From an uncultured Clostridia bacterium (lineage in GTDB: Bacteria > Bacillota > Clostridia > TANB77 > CAG-508): DNA of 49,718 nt. The translations under genes and the position numbers were made by a program. Under the pieces are notes generated by a model. The model did not search any database and was not told the DNA's origin. It worked only from the letters and a program-made list of their open reading frames with translations. This document shows positions 35,828 through 45,884 of the stretch, in pieces; the first letter of the stretch is position 1; each line of letters opens with the position of its first letter. The stretch is from the NCBI GenBank assembly GCA_934141555.1, contig CAKPCK010000012.1:1-49718 (forward strand), written 5' to 3'.

Positions 35828-37357
35828 TCATTTATTCAAAAATTTATCTATACTTCTATATTGAACTGCTTCTGCTATATGTTTAACATTTATTATTTTT
35901 TCATTATCTAAATCTGCAATAGTTCTAGCTACTTTTAATACTCTTTCATATCCTCTAACACTTAATTTTAACATTTTAAAAGCTTTTTGTAATAATATAT
36001 CTGCATCATCATCTATATTGCAAAATTCTCCAATTAATCTAGTTGTTAATTCTGAATTTGATTTTATTCCAAGATTCTTATATCTTTCATTTTGAATTTT
36101 TCTAGCCATATTTACTCTTTGTTTTATTTTTTGTGAGCTTTCTTCTTTAAATGTTGAATTTAATTTTTCAATTTTAGTTCTTTTTACTTCAATTTGAATA
36201 TCTATTCTGTCTAATAATGGACCACTTATTTTATTTAAATATCTATGTATCTCCATTGTTGTACATTTACACTCTTTTTCTTCATCTCCATAATATCCAC
36301 ATGGACAAGGATTCATACTTGCTACAAACATAAAATTACAAGGATATTTATAATTTCCACTTAATCTATTTATTGTAATTTCTTTTTCTTCCAATGGTTC
36401 TCTTAAAGCTTCTAATACTGTTCTATTATATTCAGTTAACTCGTCAAAAAATAAAATTCCATTATGTGCTAAACTTACTTCTCCTGGTGTTGGAACTTTT
36501 CCACCACCAATTATTGATTTTATTGGTGCTGTATGATGTGGCATTCTAAAAGGCCTACTTAATATTAATCCTTCTCTTGTTAAATTAGCTGATACACTAT
36601 GAATCTTAGTTGTTTCTATTGCTTCTTCTAATGTTAAATCTGGTAAAATTGTCAAAATTCTTTTTGCTAATGCTGTTTTACCACTTCCAGGACTCCCAAC
36701 CATAAGCACATTATGTCCTCCAGCAGAAGCTACTTCTAATGCTCTTTTCACATTTTCTTGTCCTTTTATATCTGTAAAATCCATATTATATTCTTTTATA
36801 AAATCCACATTTCTTTCTTGCTCTTTTTCTATACATATTTTTTTATTTAAATATTTTATTACATCACTTAATGTTATTACAGGGATAATATCAAGTCCTT
36901 TTATAACAGAAACTTCATTTGAATTGGCTTTAGGAATTATCACTCTTTTTATTCCCAATTCTTTAGCTTCTTCACACATTGCAAATACTCCATTTGTTCT
37001 ATTTATTCTTCCATCAAGTGAAAGTTCTCCAATAAAAACTGTATTCACAATTTCACAATAATTTAAATTTGATAAAATACCAATTGACATTAGTATTCCA
37101 ACTGCAATTGGCAAATCAAAAGAGCTACCTTCTTTTTTTATATTAGCTGGTGCTAAATTTATTAAAATTTTCTTACTTGGAAATTCAATTTTAGAATTCT
37201 TTATAGCCGATTTAATTCTTTTTTTAGATTCTCTAACACTTGTATCTGGTAATCCTACTATTTCAAATTCTGGAATTCCATTACTTATATCTGTTTGAAC
37301 CTCTATTAGATTTCCTTCTAATCCTATTAATGATATTGACTTTATTTTTGATAACAT
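35828..37357 (-). CDS. comM: YifB/ComM family AAA+ Mg-chelatase-like ATPase
   Basis: This 509-aa protein has the Lon-protease-like N-terminal domain (GLPDTSVRESKKRI, LAPANIKKEGSSFDLPIA), Walker A GSPGSGKTALAK, Walker B ILFFDEL, the arginine-finger region and the four-Cys motif MNPCPCGYYGD. ComM relatives are branch-migration helicases in natural transformation. The start at 37357 follows TGGAGG; a 15-codon extension is rejected. It heads comM-dprA-yraN, divergent from the PBP gene. Confidence 0.93.
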   Translation of the reverse strand: MLSKIKSISLIGLEGNLIEVQTDISNGIPEFEIVGLPDTSVRESKKRIKSAIKNSKIEFPSKKILINLAPANIKKEGSSFDLPIAVGILMSIGILSNLNYCEIVNTVFIGELSLDGRINRTNGVFAMCEEAKELGIKRVIIPKANSNEVSVIKGLDIIPVITLSDVIKYLNKKICIEKEQERNVDFIKEYNMDFTDIKGQENVKRALEVASAGGHNVLMVGSPGSGKTALAKRILTILPDLTLEEAIETTKIHSVSANLTREGLILSRPFRMPHHTAPIKSIIGGGKVPTPGEVSLAHNGILFFDELTEYNRTVLEALREPLEEKEITINRLSGNYKYPCNFMFVASMNPCPCGYYGDEEKECKCTTMEIHRYLNKISGPLLDRIDIQIEVKRTKIEKLNSTFKEESSQKIKQRVNMARKIQNERYKNLGIKSNSELTTRLIGEFCNIDDDADILLQKAFKMLKLSVRGYERVLKVARTIADLDNEKIINVKHIAEAVQYRSIDKFLNK

Positions 37358-37385
37358 ATTTCCTCCATGATATTTAAAATTTTTA

Positions 37386-37414
37386 TTGCTTTTTTTTACC
37401 ATTTATTATAAAAT
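37386..37414 (+). promoter_or_regulatory. Promoter of the class B PBP gene
   Basis: TTGCTT (37386-37391), 17 bp, TAAAAT (37409-37414). A GGTGAT ribosome-binding site and ATG at 37443 follow. Confidence 0.5.
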
Positions 37415-37442
37415 TGAGTAAAAACAAAAGAATGGTGATTTT

Positions 37443-39308
37443 ATGAAAAAGAAAAAAACAAAGAATAAATTTGATGATATAAATGTTGTTAACACAACCT
37501 CTAATATGAAATTAAGAACATTTTTGGTTATAATAATTTTATTTTTTATATTATTAATTATACGACTAATCTTCTTACAATTTGTAGATGGTTCTGAATT
37601 AGAGAGTGCTGCAAGAGCAAGGCAAACAAAAACAGAAACTATTTCTGCAAAAAGAGGAACAATTTATGATGTTAATGGCGAAACATTAGCAATGAGTTAT
37701 GAGACAGACAAAATATATTTAGATCCTACAAATGTAAAAGATGAAAATAAAGAAACTATTGCACAAAAACTTTCTGAAATACTTGAGATAGACTATCAAG
37801 AATTATTAGACAAATTAAAAAATAACACTAAAAGATTTACTATTGCAACAGAAGTTGAACAATCAAAAGTTGAACAAATAAAAAACTGGAAAAATGATTT
37901 AAAATTCACGACTGGAATTAGTTTTGAAGAAACTAATTCTAGAACTTATCCACATGGTTCTTTAGCCTCAACTATATTAGGTTTTACTAATGCAGATAAT
38001 TCTGGTGCTTATGGAATTGAATACTCATGGAATTCATTTTTAAGTGGTACTGCTGGAAAATCTGTTAGTTTAAAAGATGCAAGCCAATCTGAAATTGCAA
38101 ATTCTGAAAAATCATATATAGCCGCCGAAAATGGATATGATTTAAATTTAACAATTGATGTAAATATTCAAGGAATTATTGAAAGAGAATTGTCTGCGGC
38201 TGTTGACGAATACGAATGTGATAGTGGAATTACAATTGCTATGGATCCTTCTACAGGTAAAATTTTAGCCATGGCTGATTATCCAAATTTCGACCCTAAT
38301 AATCGTAATACTCCTAATAGTAAATTAGCAGAAACTTGGGATACTTTATCTAGTGAAGAAAAATCTACAGCCTTACTTAGAATGTGGACTCCCAAAGCTG
38401 TAACTGACACATATGCTCCAGGCTCTGTTTTCAAATTAATAACATCTTCAATAGGTCTTGAAGAAAATTTAGTAAAAACTGATACTGCTGGTGAATTTAA
38501 TTGTACTGGCTACTATTATATAAATGGTGAAGAAAAACCTATAAGATGCTGGAATTGGAAAAAACCACATGGTAAACAATCTTTAAGAGAAGCATTGGAA
38601 CATTCTTGTAATCCTGCATTTATAGAACTTGGATTACGAATTGGCGCTCCTCTTTCATATAAATATTATCAAGCATTTGGTTTATTTGAAAAAACTGGTA
38701 TATCTCTTCCAGGTGAAGCAATTGGTCAATTTTATAATTTAAACACAATAAATCAACATGAATTGGCTACAATGTCATTTGGTGAAAAATTTACAATTAC
38801 ACCAATTCAAATGATTTCAGCTGTTGCTGCAATTGCAAATGATGGAGTATTAGTTCAACCCCAATTAGTTGACAAAATAACTAATACTGATACTGGAGAA
38901 GTAACTGAATTTAAAACAAAAGAAATTCGTCAAGTTATTTCAAAATCTACTGCAGATAAAGTAAAATCAATGATGGAATCTGTTGTTTCATCTGGTTCTG
39001 GTTATAGAGTTGCAGAACAAGCTAAAGGATTTTCTATTGGTGGAAAAACAGGAACATCAGAACCAACAAGTTCAACTTCAACTGATGGATATACAGCTTC
39101 ATTTGTTGCAATTTCACCTGTTGAAAATACAAAAATTGTATTACTTGTTATATTAAAAAATCCAAAAGGAACTTTGCATAATGGTGGACAAATTGCTGCT
39201 CCAACAGCTGGTAAAATGTTCTCTGAAATTCTAACATATATGGGAATTGAATCAGGTAATAAAATTAATGAAACAAATAATAATTTATCTGAAAGTGATT
39301 TATATTAA
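37443..39308 (+). CDS. Class B penicillin-binding protein (FtsI/SpoVD type)
   Basis: This 621-aa protein has a basic cytoplasmic start, one membrane helix (about 25-45) and a pedestal domain opening AKRGTIYDVNGETLA. The transpeptidase domain has the SxxK nucleophile near residue 327 (APGSVFKL), SxN as HSCNPAF near 387 and KTG as GGKTGTSEP near 535. No PASTA repeats follow, so it is closer to FtsI/PBP2b than to PASTA-bearing PBP2x. It cross-links septal or cortex peptidoglycan outside the membrane. No mraY/murE/ftsW genes adjoin, so a division versus spore role cannot be settled. The gene is monocistronic with a strong terminator. Confidence 0.92.
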   Translation: MKKKKTKNKFDDINVVNTTSNMKLRTFLVIIILFFILLIIRLIFLQFVDGSELESAARARQTKTETISAKRGTIYDVNGETLAMSYETDKIYLDPTNVKDENKETIAQKLSEILEIDYQELLDKLKNNTKRFTIATEVEQSKVEQIKNWKNDLKFTTGISFEETNSRTYPHGSLASTILGFTNADNSGAYGIEYSWNSFLSGTAGKSVSLKDASQSEIANSEKSYIAAENGYDLNLTIDVNIQGIIERELSAAVDEYECDSGITIAMDPSTGKILAMADYPNFDPNNRNTPNSKLAETWDTLSSEEKSTALLRMWTPKAVTDTYAPGSVFKLITSSIGLEENLVKTDTAGEFNCTGYYYINGEEKPIRCWNWKKPHGKQSLREALEHSCNPAFIELGLRIGAPLSYKYYQAFGLFEKTGISLPGEAIGQFYNLNTINQHELATMSFGEKFTITPIQMISAVAAIANDGVLVQPQLVDKITNTDTGEVTEFKTKEIRQVISKSTADKVKSMMESVVSSGSGYRVAEQAKGFSIGGKTGTSEPTSSTSTDGYTASFVAISPVENTKIVLLVILKNPKGTLHNGGQIAAPTAGKMFSEILTYMGIESGNKINETNNNLSESDLY

Positions 39309-39316
39309 TTTTTTAT

Positions 39317-39347
39317 AAGATGCACAAAATGTGCATCTTATTTTTTT
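39317..39347 (+). terminator. Terminator after the PBP gene
   Basis: A perfect 10-bp stem, AAGATGCACA with TGTGCATCTT, a 3-nt loop, then a T-run. Confidence 0.9.
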
Positions 39348-39367
39348 ATAATATTTTTGATAAAACC

Positions 39368-39622
39368 TTATGAATTAACTTTTTTATAATTTTCCAATGC
39401 AATTGCTACTTGATCTGGACATGAAGTTCCTTTTACACCACATTCTATACCTTTTAGCATTTTTATTACATCATCAATTTTTCTTCCTTCTACAAGCCTA
39501 GAAACCCCAACAGTATTTCCAGGACAACCTCCAACAATTTTTAAATTTTTTATTATATCTCCTTCTATATCAAAAATCATTTGCATAGAACAGACACCTT
39601 CTGGATTATATGTATATTTCAT
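39368..39622 (-). CDS. TSCPD domain protein (TIGR03905 type)
   Basis: This 84-aa protein has C-S-M-Q-M near the start, then GGCPGNTVGVSRLVEGR and GTSCPDQVAIAL. This is the TSCPD core, otherwise found at the C-terminus of vitamin B12-dependent ribonucleotide reductases, here as a stand-alone clostridial form. The conserved Cys residues suggest metal or redox chemistry, but the role is unknown. The start at the second Met follows AAAGG nine bases upstream; the first ATG overlaps that site. Confidence 0.88.
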   Translation of the reverse strand: MKYTYNPEGVCSMQMIFDIEGDIIKNLKIVGGCPGNTVGVSRLVEGRKIDDVIKMLKGIECGVKGTSCPDQVAIALENYKKVNS

Positions 39623-39693
39623 TTTTTTCATCCTTTCTTATATAAATTTCATCAATATTATACAAGATTTTAACAAAATTTACAATAATCTTA

Positions 39694-40266
39694 TTATTTT
39701 CTGTTTACTTTTATTCCAGCCAGTAATACATAGTTATTTAATTCTTCAAAATATTTTTCTAATTCTTTATATCTTTCATTATTATGTTCTTTTATATATT
39801 TTAATATATCTATAAAATTAATTTCTGTTCCTGTTTCTAATATATTTCCTTTATTATTCTCAATTTCTAAAAATACGCTTTGATAATATTTCTTCTTTGT
39901 TAATTCAGATATCAATACTTTATTTAAATATATTTCTCCTTCTTTTTTTATTTTTTTATCAAATAATTCTTCTTCATAAATTAAACACCAATAACAAAAT
40001 ATTGATTCTTTTATTCTTGAGTTTTTAATTGGCTTGAAATAAATTTCAAGTTCATTTCCATCATTTAATTTTGCTTTTGTTTTTATCACTTCAAATTCAT
40101 ATTCTGAAATATTTTTTAATTTTAATTGTTTCTCAATCTCTATTTTATCTATCTGTATGTGTAATATTTCTTTCAAAATTTCAACTAATTGTTTATCCGA
40201 TTTTTCAATTATAATTTTCAATTTTTCTACTTTATTATTTTCTATAATAATCACTCCTTTTTCCAT
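39694..40266 (-). CDS. Uncharacterised 190-aa Lys/Glu/Ile-rich protein
   Basis: I do not recognise it. The protein is charged, soluble and without a signal peptide or membrane helix. It contains mixed strands (Y-E-F-E-V-I-K-T-K-A-K-L-N-D-G-N-E-L-E-I-Y-F) and a C-terminal helical part. The start is uncertain: the ATG at 40266 has no upstream ribosome-binding site, while AAAGGAGTG sits inside codons 3-5, with only ATT/ATA codons at normal spacing after it. Either translation is weak or the true start is non-canonical. It is followed by the TSCPD gene but separated by 71 bp. The 201-bp gap upstream (40267-40467) shows no gene. Confidence 0.6.
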   Translation of the reverse strand: MEKGVIIIENNKVEKLKIIIEKSDKQLVEILKEILHIQIDKIEIEKQLKLKNISEYEFEVIKTKAKLNDGNELEIYFKPIKNSRIKESIFCYWCLIYEEELFDKKIKKEGEIYLNKVLISELTKKKYYQSVFLEIENNKGNILETGTEINFIDILKYIKEHNNERYKELEKYFEELNNYVLLAGIKVNRK

Positions 40267-40467
40267 GACTAATAAAACGTTTTATTTGATTTTTATTTTT
40301 TTTCTAAAAAGAAACAACAAATATTTGATCTAAATTTCTTGAAAAAAATTATTTTGAAATTATCTAACATACTTAGTATAAATTTTTTATATACTTTTGT
40401 CAATATATTATCCTAAACTTCAAAATATTTTCATCGACAGTTTTTGCTAATTTTTACATAGATGTAT

Positions 40468-41322
40468 TTAATTTTCTATTATCTTCTTTATTTTGTCAAT
40501 ATTTTTAATTGTAGTCTTATATCCATATTTATAACATATATCCATTTTACTAATATCTATTAAACCTGTTCCATCTGTTGGAATAGTTAATAAAAAATCA
40601 CTTTTTTTTAGTGAATCACTTGATAACTTATTTCCCATAATATCAAGGGTTTTCATTATAATATCCATAATATCATAATCTTTGCTGACTTGGTCTGATT
40701 CAAAATTTACAGATATTATTTTTCCATCATAAACTTTTTTCAACTCTTCTGTTGGAATATTATCTAAAACTCCTCCATCCATAAATATATGATTTTTAAA
40801 TTCACATGGACAAAATACAGCAGGAAAACTACTACTAGATCTAACTGCTTTTCCTATTCCTATTTCTGTAATATAATTATCATTTATATTTTGTCTTGAA
40901 GCACAATTTGTAAATATATATTCTTTAGCTTCTCCAATATCAACTGCTGAAATTACTAGTGGCTTTTTTATATCTCCAACAAATTTAAATCCTTTTTTAT
41001 TTGCTAATTGATCATACATCTTTTCAAACATATATCCATCGCTTAATCCTGAAATCCCCATTTTATTACTTTTTATAAAATTAGTTAGTCCATTTACTAT
41101 TGGTTTGCTTCTTATATTTATAATATCTTTTGCATATCTTTTAAATAACAAATATATATAATATGGACTATATCCCATAGCATATAATGTTGCAACTATA
41201 CTGCCTGCACTTGTTCCTCCAATTGCCTCTACTTCTATATTATTCTCTTCAAGTGCTTTTAATACACCAACATGTGCAATTCCTCTAATTCCTCCTCCTG
41301 CTAAAGCTAATCCAATTTTCAT
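40468..41322 (-). CDS. Patatin-like phospholipase
   Basis: This 284-aa protein has GGGIRGIAHVG (oxyanion hole), the nucleophile elbow GTSAGS (Ser near residue 41) and the DGG motif of the Ser-Asp dyad in FMDGGVLDNIP. There is no signal peptide, so it is probably cytoplasmic or membrane-peripheral. It should hydrolyse acyl esters of lipids; the substrate is unknown. An AAGGAGTG site precedes the ATG. It follows the WG-repeat gene after a terminator-like hairpin. Confidence 0.92.
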   Translation of the reverse strand: MKIGLALAGGGIRGIAHVGVLKALEENNIEVEAIGGTSAGSIVATLYAMGYSPYYIYLLFKRYAKDIINIRSKPIVNGLTNFIKSNKMGISGLSDGYMFEKMYDQLANKKGFKFVGDIKKPLVISAVDIGEAKEYIFTNCASRQNINDNYITEIGIGKAVRSSSSFPAVFCPCEFKNHIFMDGGVLDNIPTEELKKVYDGKIISVNFESDQVSKDYDIMDIIMKTLDIMGNKLSSDSLKKSDFLLTIPTDGTGLIDISKMDICYKYGYKTTIKNIDKIKKIIEN

Positions 41323-41381
41323 ATAATCACTCCTTCAAAAATGAATCCAAAATATTTAATTTTACTTACTAATTTAACAAA

Positions 41382-41425
41382 AAAATAAGTAAATACCATA
41401 AAAAGTATTTACTTGTTTTTTTATT
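41382..41425. terminator. Terminator after the WG-repeat gene
   Basis: AAGTAAATAC (41387-41396) pairs with GTATTTACTT (41405-41414), with T-rich flanks on both strands. Confidence 0.75.
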
Positions 41426-41431
41426 TTTAAT

Positions 41432-42748
41432 CTAATTATTTTCTATAATGTTTCCATTTTTATCAAGTTTATAATTAATTTCATTATTAGAAACTACTAT
41501 TTTTTCATCTTCAACATTAATTGTTGCATTTGAAATTTCTATAGTTTTTTCCAATTTATTATTAAATATATATGTTGTATTAGTTTCAAAATTTACTGCT
41601 TGATATGCATTTGTATTCCTTATAATTTGTAATAAATCATATTCACAATTTATTAAACTTTTACCATCTTTATCAATTGCACCATATTTATTATTTTCAA
41701 ATTTTATAAAAATATTATCATTATCTGTTCTTTCAATTGTAGTATCAAATGGAACATTCACTTCTTTTCCCTCTTTATCAAATACTTTCTTTTCTTCTCC
41801 TTTTGATGTATAAATATAGATACCTTTAACTTCAAGTGAATCATATTCAACTTTTAATACTTCAACTCCTTTTTCATTAAAGGCTCCGTATTTTCCTGTT
41901 CTTTCCGCTATAAATAAATTAAAATCTTTTTCATAATTTATTGATTGGTATTGTGTATTTATTATTTTTGCATTATTTATAAAAACCCCATATTGTCCAT
42001 TCTTTGCTGCAATTAAATATATATTATTTTTATCTGCTACGTCAACAATTCTTAATATTTGATTATAATCTGGTGTTAATACTTCATCATAATCATAGTC
42101 ATAATATCCATATCTATATCCATCACTTGTTATTTTACAAACAATATATCCAGATTTTTTATATCCATCTTGTTCATTATAATATTCATCTGATTGTATT
42201 AAATCAAATTCATCTTTTATTAATTGTTTTCCTTTTATATCATATATTTTATATTTGCTATTATCTTTTACAATTACTTCATTTTCTTTATACCCTAAAC
42301 TATAGATCTGCTCATATCTAGCATCTAAGATTACTTTTCCTGTTATTGATAATAATCCATATTTTCCATTTTTTTGATATATTATTGCATTTTTTTCATA
42401 TTTTTCTTCTAATAAGTTAGATAATTTTATTGGTTCAACTGCTTCATAATCTTTAAATATCTCAAAACCTTTTTCATTATAAACAACTGTTTTCTCTCCA
42501 TCATTATCACATATAAAAATTCCTCTATGTTCATTTGGAATTACTATTTGCTCATATTGTGGTTTTACAATAATTTTTTCATCTTGATTTTTTACTCCAT
42601 ATTTTCCGTTTTCTTCTATTATACTATATATGATTGATTTGTCTTCTGTTTCATCATTTATTCTATCTTTATTTGGTAAATATATTGATAATCCTAAACT
42701 TATTATCACTACTACAGTAAATACTATTATTCCTACTACTTTCTTCAT
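41432..42748 (-). CDS. Membrane-anchored WG-repeat protein
   Basis: This 438-aa protein has one N-terminal hydrophobic helix (about residues 4-24) and then tandem beta-rich WG repeats. At least seven units of the form 'G-K-Y-G-x-x-(5)-G-x-x-(I/V)-(I/L)-x-x-x-Y-(D/E)-x-(I/L)' are visible, starting near residues 48, 128, 167, 210, 261, 293 and 357. The repeats probably form an extracytoplasmic beta structure held at the membrane. The family is common in Firmicutes and its ligands are mostly unknown. AGGAGC precedes the ATG. It is divergent from the VanW gene. Confidence 0.85.
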   Translation of the reverse strand: MKKVVGIIVFTVVVIISLGLSIYLPNKDRINDETEDKSIIYSIIEENGKYGVKNQDEKIIVKPQYEQIVIPNEHRGIFICDNDGEKTVVYNEKGFEIFKDYEAVEPIKLSNLLEEKYEKNAIIYQKNGKYGLLSITGKVILDARYEQIYSLGYKENEVIVKDNSKYKIYDIKGKQLIKDEFDLIQSDEYYNEQDGYKKSGYIVCKITSDGYRYGYYDYDYDEVLTPDYNQILRIVDVADKNNIYLIAAKNGQYGVFINNAKIINTQYQSINYEKDFNLFIAERTGKYGAFNEKGVEVLKVEYDSLEVKGIYIYTSKGEEKKVFDKEGKEVNVPFDTTIERTDNDNIFIKFENNKYGAIDKDGKSLINCEYDLLQIIRNTNAYQAVNFETNTTYIFNNKLEKTIEISNATINVEDEKIVVSNNEINYKLDKNGNIIENN

Positions 42749-42842
42749 ATCATTTGCTCCTCATTTATAAGCATATTTTCTTTTTACACATATTTTACTA
42801 TGTTATTATTTTTTTTTCAATAATTTTCATAGATTTTTCATA

Positions 42843-42871
42843 TTGACTTTAAACATTCTAAAATATATAAT
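42843..42871 (+). promoter_or_regulatory. Promoter of the VanW-domain gene
   Basis: TTGACT (42843-42848), 17 bp, TATAAT (42866-42871). This is near-consensus SigA. Confidence 0.8.
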
Positions 42872-42893
42872 AATTTAGAAAGGAATTTTACAG

Positions 42894-44456
42894 ATGAATA
42901 AAAGAAGAACTCGTGGTCGAAAACATCCACCAAAAGAAAAATACATATATATAATTTCAATTGCACTAATTATATTATTTCTATTTTTGCTAACATTTTT
43001 ATCACTACTTAATATAGGAAATTCTAAAATACTACATAACATTTATATAAATAATATATCAGTATCTTCTCTATCTCAAACTGATGCAAAAGAAAAGTTA
43101 AATTCAGAATTAAATACAAAGCTTTCCAAAACAATAAAACTTACATTTGAAGACTATTCAATAGATTTTTTACCAGCTGAAATAGATTTTTCCTATGATA
43201 CATCATCTACTATTGAAAAAGCTTATAGTATAGGACGCACAGGAAATATATTTACTAATAATTTAAAAATATTGATATCATTATTTAAAAAAACAAACCT
43301 AGATGTTATATATTCGTATAATGAAGAAAAATTAAATAATATTATAAACAATATAAGTGTTGATATCCCTAATTTAGTTATTGAACCATCTTATTATATT
43401 TCTGATGATACATTAGTAGTTACCAAAGGAACTGATGGAAACGAATTAGATAAGAATAAAACTGAAGAATTACTATTATCTGCAATTACTCAAAATGATA
43501 CAACTCTAACTTTGCCTATTAATTACACTGTTTCAAATTCTATTGATATAAATAAAATTCATGATGAAATTTTTAGTGAACCACAAAATGCCTCTGTTAC
43601 TAAAAATCCATATAAAATTTCAGCAGAAAAAAATGGTGTAGATTTTGCAATATCAATTGATGAAGCCAAAGAACTTGCTTCTAATGTTGATGCTTCTGAA
43701 ATATACATTCCATTAAAATATACAAAACCTGAAATTACAATTTCAGACTTAGGCGAAGATATTTTTGGAACAAAATTAGGAACTGCAACTACTATATATG
43801 ATTCAACAAATATTAATAGATCAACAAATATTGATATTGCTTGTGAAAAAATAAATGGAACCATCCTTGAACCTGGGGAAACATTTTCTTTTAATAAAGT
43901 AGTTGGCGAAAGAATTGCAAAAAGCGGATTCAAAGAAGCTCTAATATACACTGGTGGTGAAGTGGATTATGGACTTGGTGGTGGAATTTGTCAGATTTCA
44001 TCAACATTATATAATGCTGTATTAAAAGCAAATCTAGATATTGTAGAACGAAAAAATCATAGTATGACAGTTTCATATCTTCCTGTCGGTCAAGATGCTT
44101 CAGTTTCATATGGTAGTGTTGACTTTAAATTCACTAATTCAAGATCATATCCTATAAAAATTGTAGCTACTGCTAATACTGGAGTTATTACAATTTCCAT
44201 CCTAGGTGTTTTAGAAGAACAAGAATATGTAGTAACCCTAGAAACAGAAATCCTTGAAACAACAGATTACAAAACAACTTACGAATATTCTTCAAGTATT
44301 CCTATTGGTAAAGAAAAACTTAAACAAGTTGGAAAAAAAGGGTACAAATGCTCAACTTATAAAATTCTTTCTTTAGGTGAAAAAGAAATATCTCGTACAC
44401 TACTTTCAACAGATACATATAAATCTCAAAAAGAAATTATTTTAAAACATAAATAA
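42894..44456 (+). CDS. VanW family cell-wall protein
   Basis: This 520-aa protein has a very basic cytoplasmic start, one membrane helix (about 18-42) and two peptidoglycan-binding-4-like segments (about 55-270). The VanW domain follows (about 295-430), with GETFSFN, GGEVDYGLGGGICQISSTLYNAVL and R-K-N-H-S. It is probably an extracytoplasmic cell-wall-associated protein. VanW occurs near some vancomycin-resistance loci, but its activity is unknown and its presence here is not evidence of resistance. The gene is monocistronic with its own promoter and terminator. Confidence 0.9.
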   Translation: MNKRRTRGRKHPPKEKYIYIISIALIILFLFLLTFLSLLNIGNSKILHNIYINNISVSSLSQTDAKEKLNSELNTKLSKTIKLTFEDYSIDFLPAEIDFSYDTSSTIEKAYSIGRTGNIFTNNLKILISLFKKTNLDVIYSYNEEKLNNIINNISVDIPNLVIEPSYYISDDTLVVTKGTDGNELDKNKTEELLLSAITQNDTTLTLPINYTVSNSIDINKIHDEIFSEPQNASVTKNPYKISAEKNGVDFAISIDEAKELASNVDASEIYIPLKYTKPEITISDLGEDIFGTKLGTATTIYDSTNINRSTNIDIACEKINGTILEPGETFSFNKVVGERIAKSGFKEALIYTGGEVDYGLGGGICQISSTLYNAVLKANLDIVERKNHSMTVSYLPVGQDASVSYGSVDFKFTNSRSYPIKIVATANTGVITISILGVLEEQEYVVTLETEILETTDYKTTYEYSSSIPIGKEKLKQVGKKGYKCSTYKILSLGEKEISRTLLSTDTYKSQKEIILKHK

Positions 44457-44462
44457 AAAATA

Positions 44463-44502
44463 AAAGACTTTCCTACTTTTCTAAAGCGAAAGTCTTTTTT
44501 AT
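44463..44502. terminator. Bidirectional terminator between the VanW gene and murA
   Basis: AAAGACTTTC (44463-44472) pairs with GAAAGTCTTT (44488-44497), followed by T6. Confidence 0.85.
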
Positions 44503-45753
44503 TTATTTTTCTATATAAATCTTAGCTCCTAATTTTTTTAATTTTTCATCCATTTTCTCATATCCTCTTAAAATATAATGAACATTATCAACTTGAGTAA
44601 TTCCTTTGGCATATAAACCAGCCACAACCAATGAGGCTCCACCTCTTAAATCTGTTGCAACAACATTTGCTCCTTGAATTCTCTTTGTTCCTTTTATTAT
44701 AGCTGTTCTGCCCTCTACATTAATTTTAGCTCCCATTCTAATTAATTCTTGAGCATATTTATATCTACTTTCAAATATATTTTCTGTTATAACAGATGTA
44801 CCTTTTGCAGTAATAAGTAATGCTCCAAATATTGACTGCATATCTGTTGGAAAACCAGGATATGGCATTGTTTTTATATCAACTGCTTTTACTCTTTTGG
44901 GAGCTATTATCTCAATTTCATTCTTGCTAATATTTAATTTGCAATTTACCTCATCTAATTTATTTAAAATTGGTTCAATATGTGTTGGATTAACATTTAA
45001 AAGCTTAATATTTCCAGTTGTTATAGCTCCTGCTACTAAATATGTTCCAGTTTCAATTCTATCTGGCATAATATTATAACTTACTTCTGACAACTTCCTT
45101 ACTCCAACTATTTCAACTTTATCAGTTCCAGCTCCATTAATTTTAGCACCCATTTTATTAAGATATTTTATCATATCTTCTATTTCTGGCTCTCTTGCTG
45201 CATTTGTAATTATAGTCGTCCCTTCTCCTAAACATGATGCCAAAATAATATTTTCCGTAGCACCAACACTAGGAAAATCCAAATGTATTTGAGTACCTAT
45301 TATTTTTTCTGCACTACAATATATCTCACCATATTCTTCTTTAATTTCTACTCCTAATTTTTCAAAACCTTTTAAATGTAAATCTATTGGTCTTGAGCCA
45401 ATATCACATCCTCCAGGACATGAAAATCTTGCTTTATGATATTTTCCTATTAATGCTCCTGCAAGTATCACAGATGAACGCATTTGCCTCATTAAATCAT
45501 CTGGAATTTCATATGTATGTACTTTACTTGTATTTATAATTATTTTATTATTCTTTCTTTTTATTGTTGCACCTATTTTTTTCAAAATTTCGAACATAGT
45601 ATTTACATCTTGAATATCAGGAACATTATATAATGTCGTTGTTCCAGCATTTAATACTGTTGCTGCAATTATTGGTAGTGCCGCATTTTTAGAACCTGAA
45701 ATTTTAATTTCACCTTCTAACTTTTTTCCACCTTGAATTATAAATTTTGACAT
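44503..45753 (-). CDS. murA: UDP-N-acetylglucosamine 1-carboxyvinyltransferase
   Basis: This 416-aa protein is full length. It has the N-terminal KISGSKNAALP and the catalytic Cys at C116 in CPGGCDIGSRPIDLHLKGF. GFPTDMQ and the C-terminal DLRGGASLVVAGL follow. It transfers enolpyruvate from PEP to UDP-GlcNAc, the first committed step of peptidoglycan synthesis, and is the fosfomycin target; the Cys is intact. Firmicutes often carry two copies, and which one this is cannot be told here. An AAGGAG site precedes the ATG. Confidence 0.96.
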   Translation of the reverse strand: MSKFIIQGGKKLEGEIKISGSKNAALPIIAATVLNAGTTTLYNVPDIQDVNTMFEILKKIGATIKRKNNKIIINTSKVHTYEIPDDLMRQMRSSVILAGALIGKYHKARFSCPGGCDIGSRPIDLHLKGFEKLGVEIKEEYGEIYCSAEKIIGTQIHLDFPSVGATENIILASCLGEGTTIITNAAREPEIEDMIKYLNKMGAKINGAGTDKVEIVGVRKLSEVSYNIMPDRIETGTYLVAGAITTGNIKLLNVNPTHIEPILNKLDEVNCKLNISKNEIEIIAPKRVKAVDIKTMPYPGFPTDMQSIFGALLITAKGTSVITENIFESRYKYAQELIRMGAKINVEGRTAIIKGTKRIQGANVVATDLRGGASLVVAGLYAKGITQVDNVHYILRGYEKMDEKLKKLGAKIYIEK

Positions 45754-45828
45754 TTTTTCTCCTTCCTCTGTCGTTAAATTTTATACTACATTTTATGTAA
45801 TTCGATAAAAAATGTGATTTTTTATATA

Positions 45829-45857
45829 TTGCAATTTATTTTATCTTATAGTAGAAT
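45829..45857 (+). promoter_or_regulatory. Promoter of the CmpB-family gene
   Basis: TTGCAA (45829-45834), 17 bp, TAGAAT (45852-45857), followed by AAAGGGA before the ATG at 45885. Confidence 0.65.
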
Positions 45858-45884
45858 TATTACATAATAGAAAGGGAATAGTAT

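Noticed and set aside
42894..44456. VanW gene as evidence of vancomycin resistance
   Set aside because: No vanH, vanA/B or vanX homologue is present. VanW-domain proteins are common in susceptible Firmicutes.
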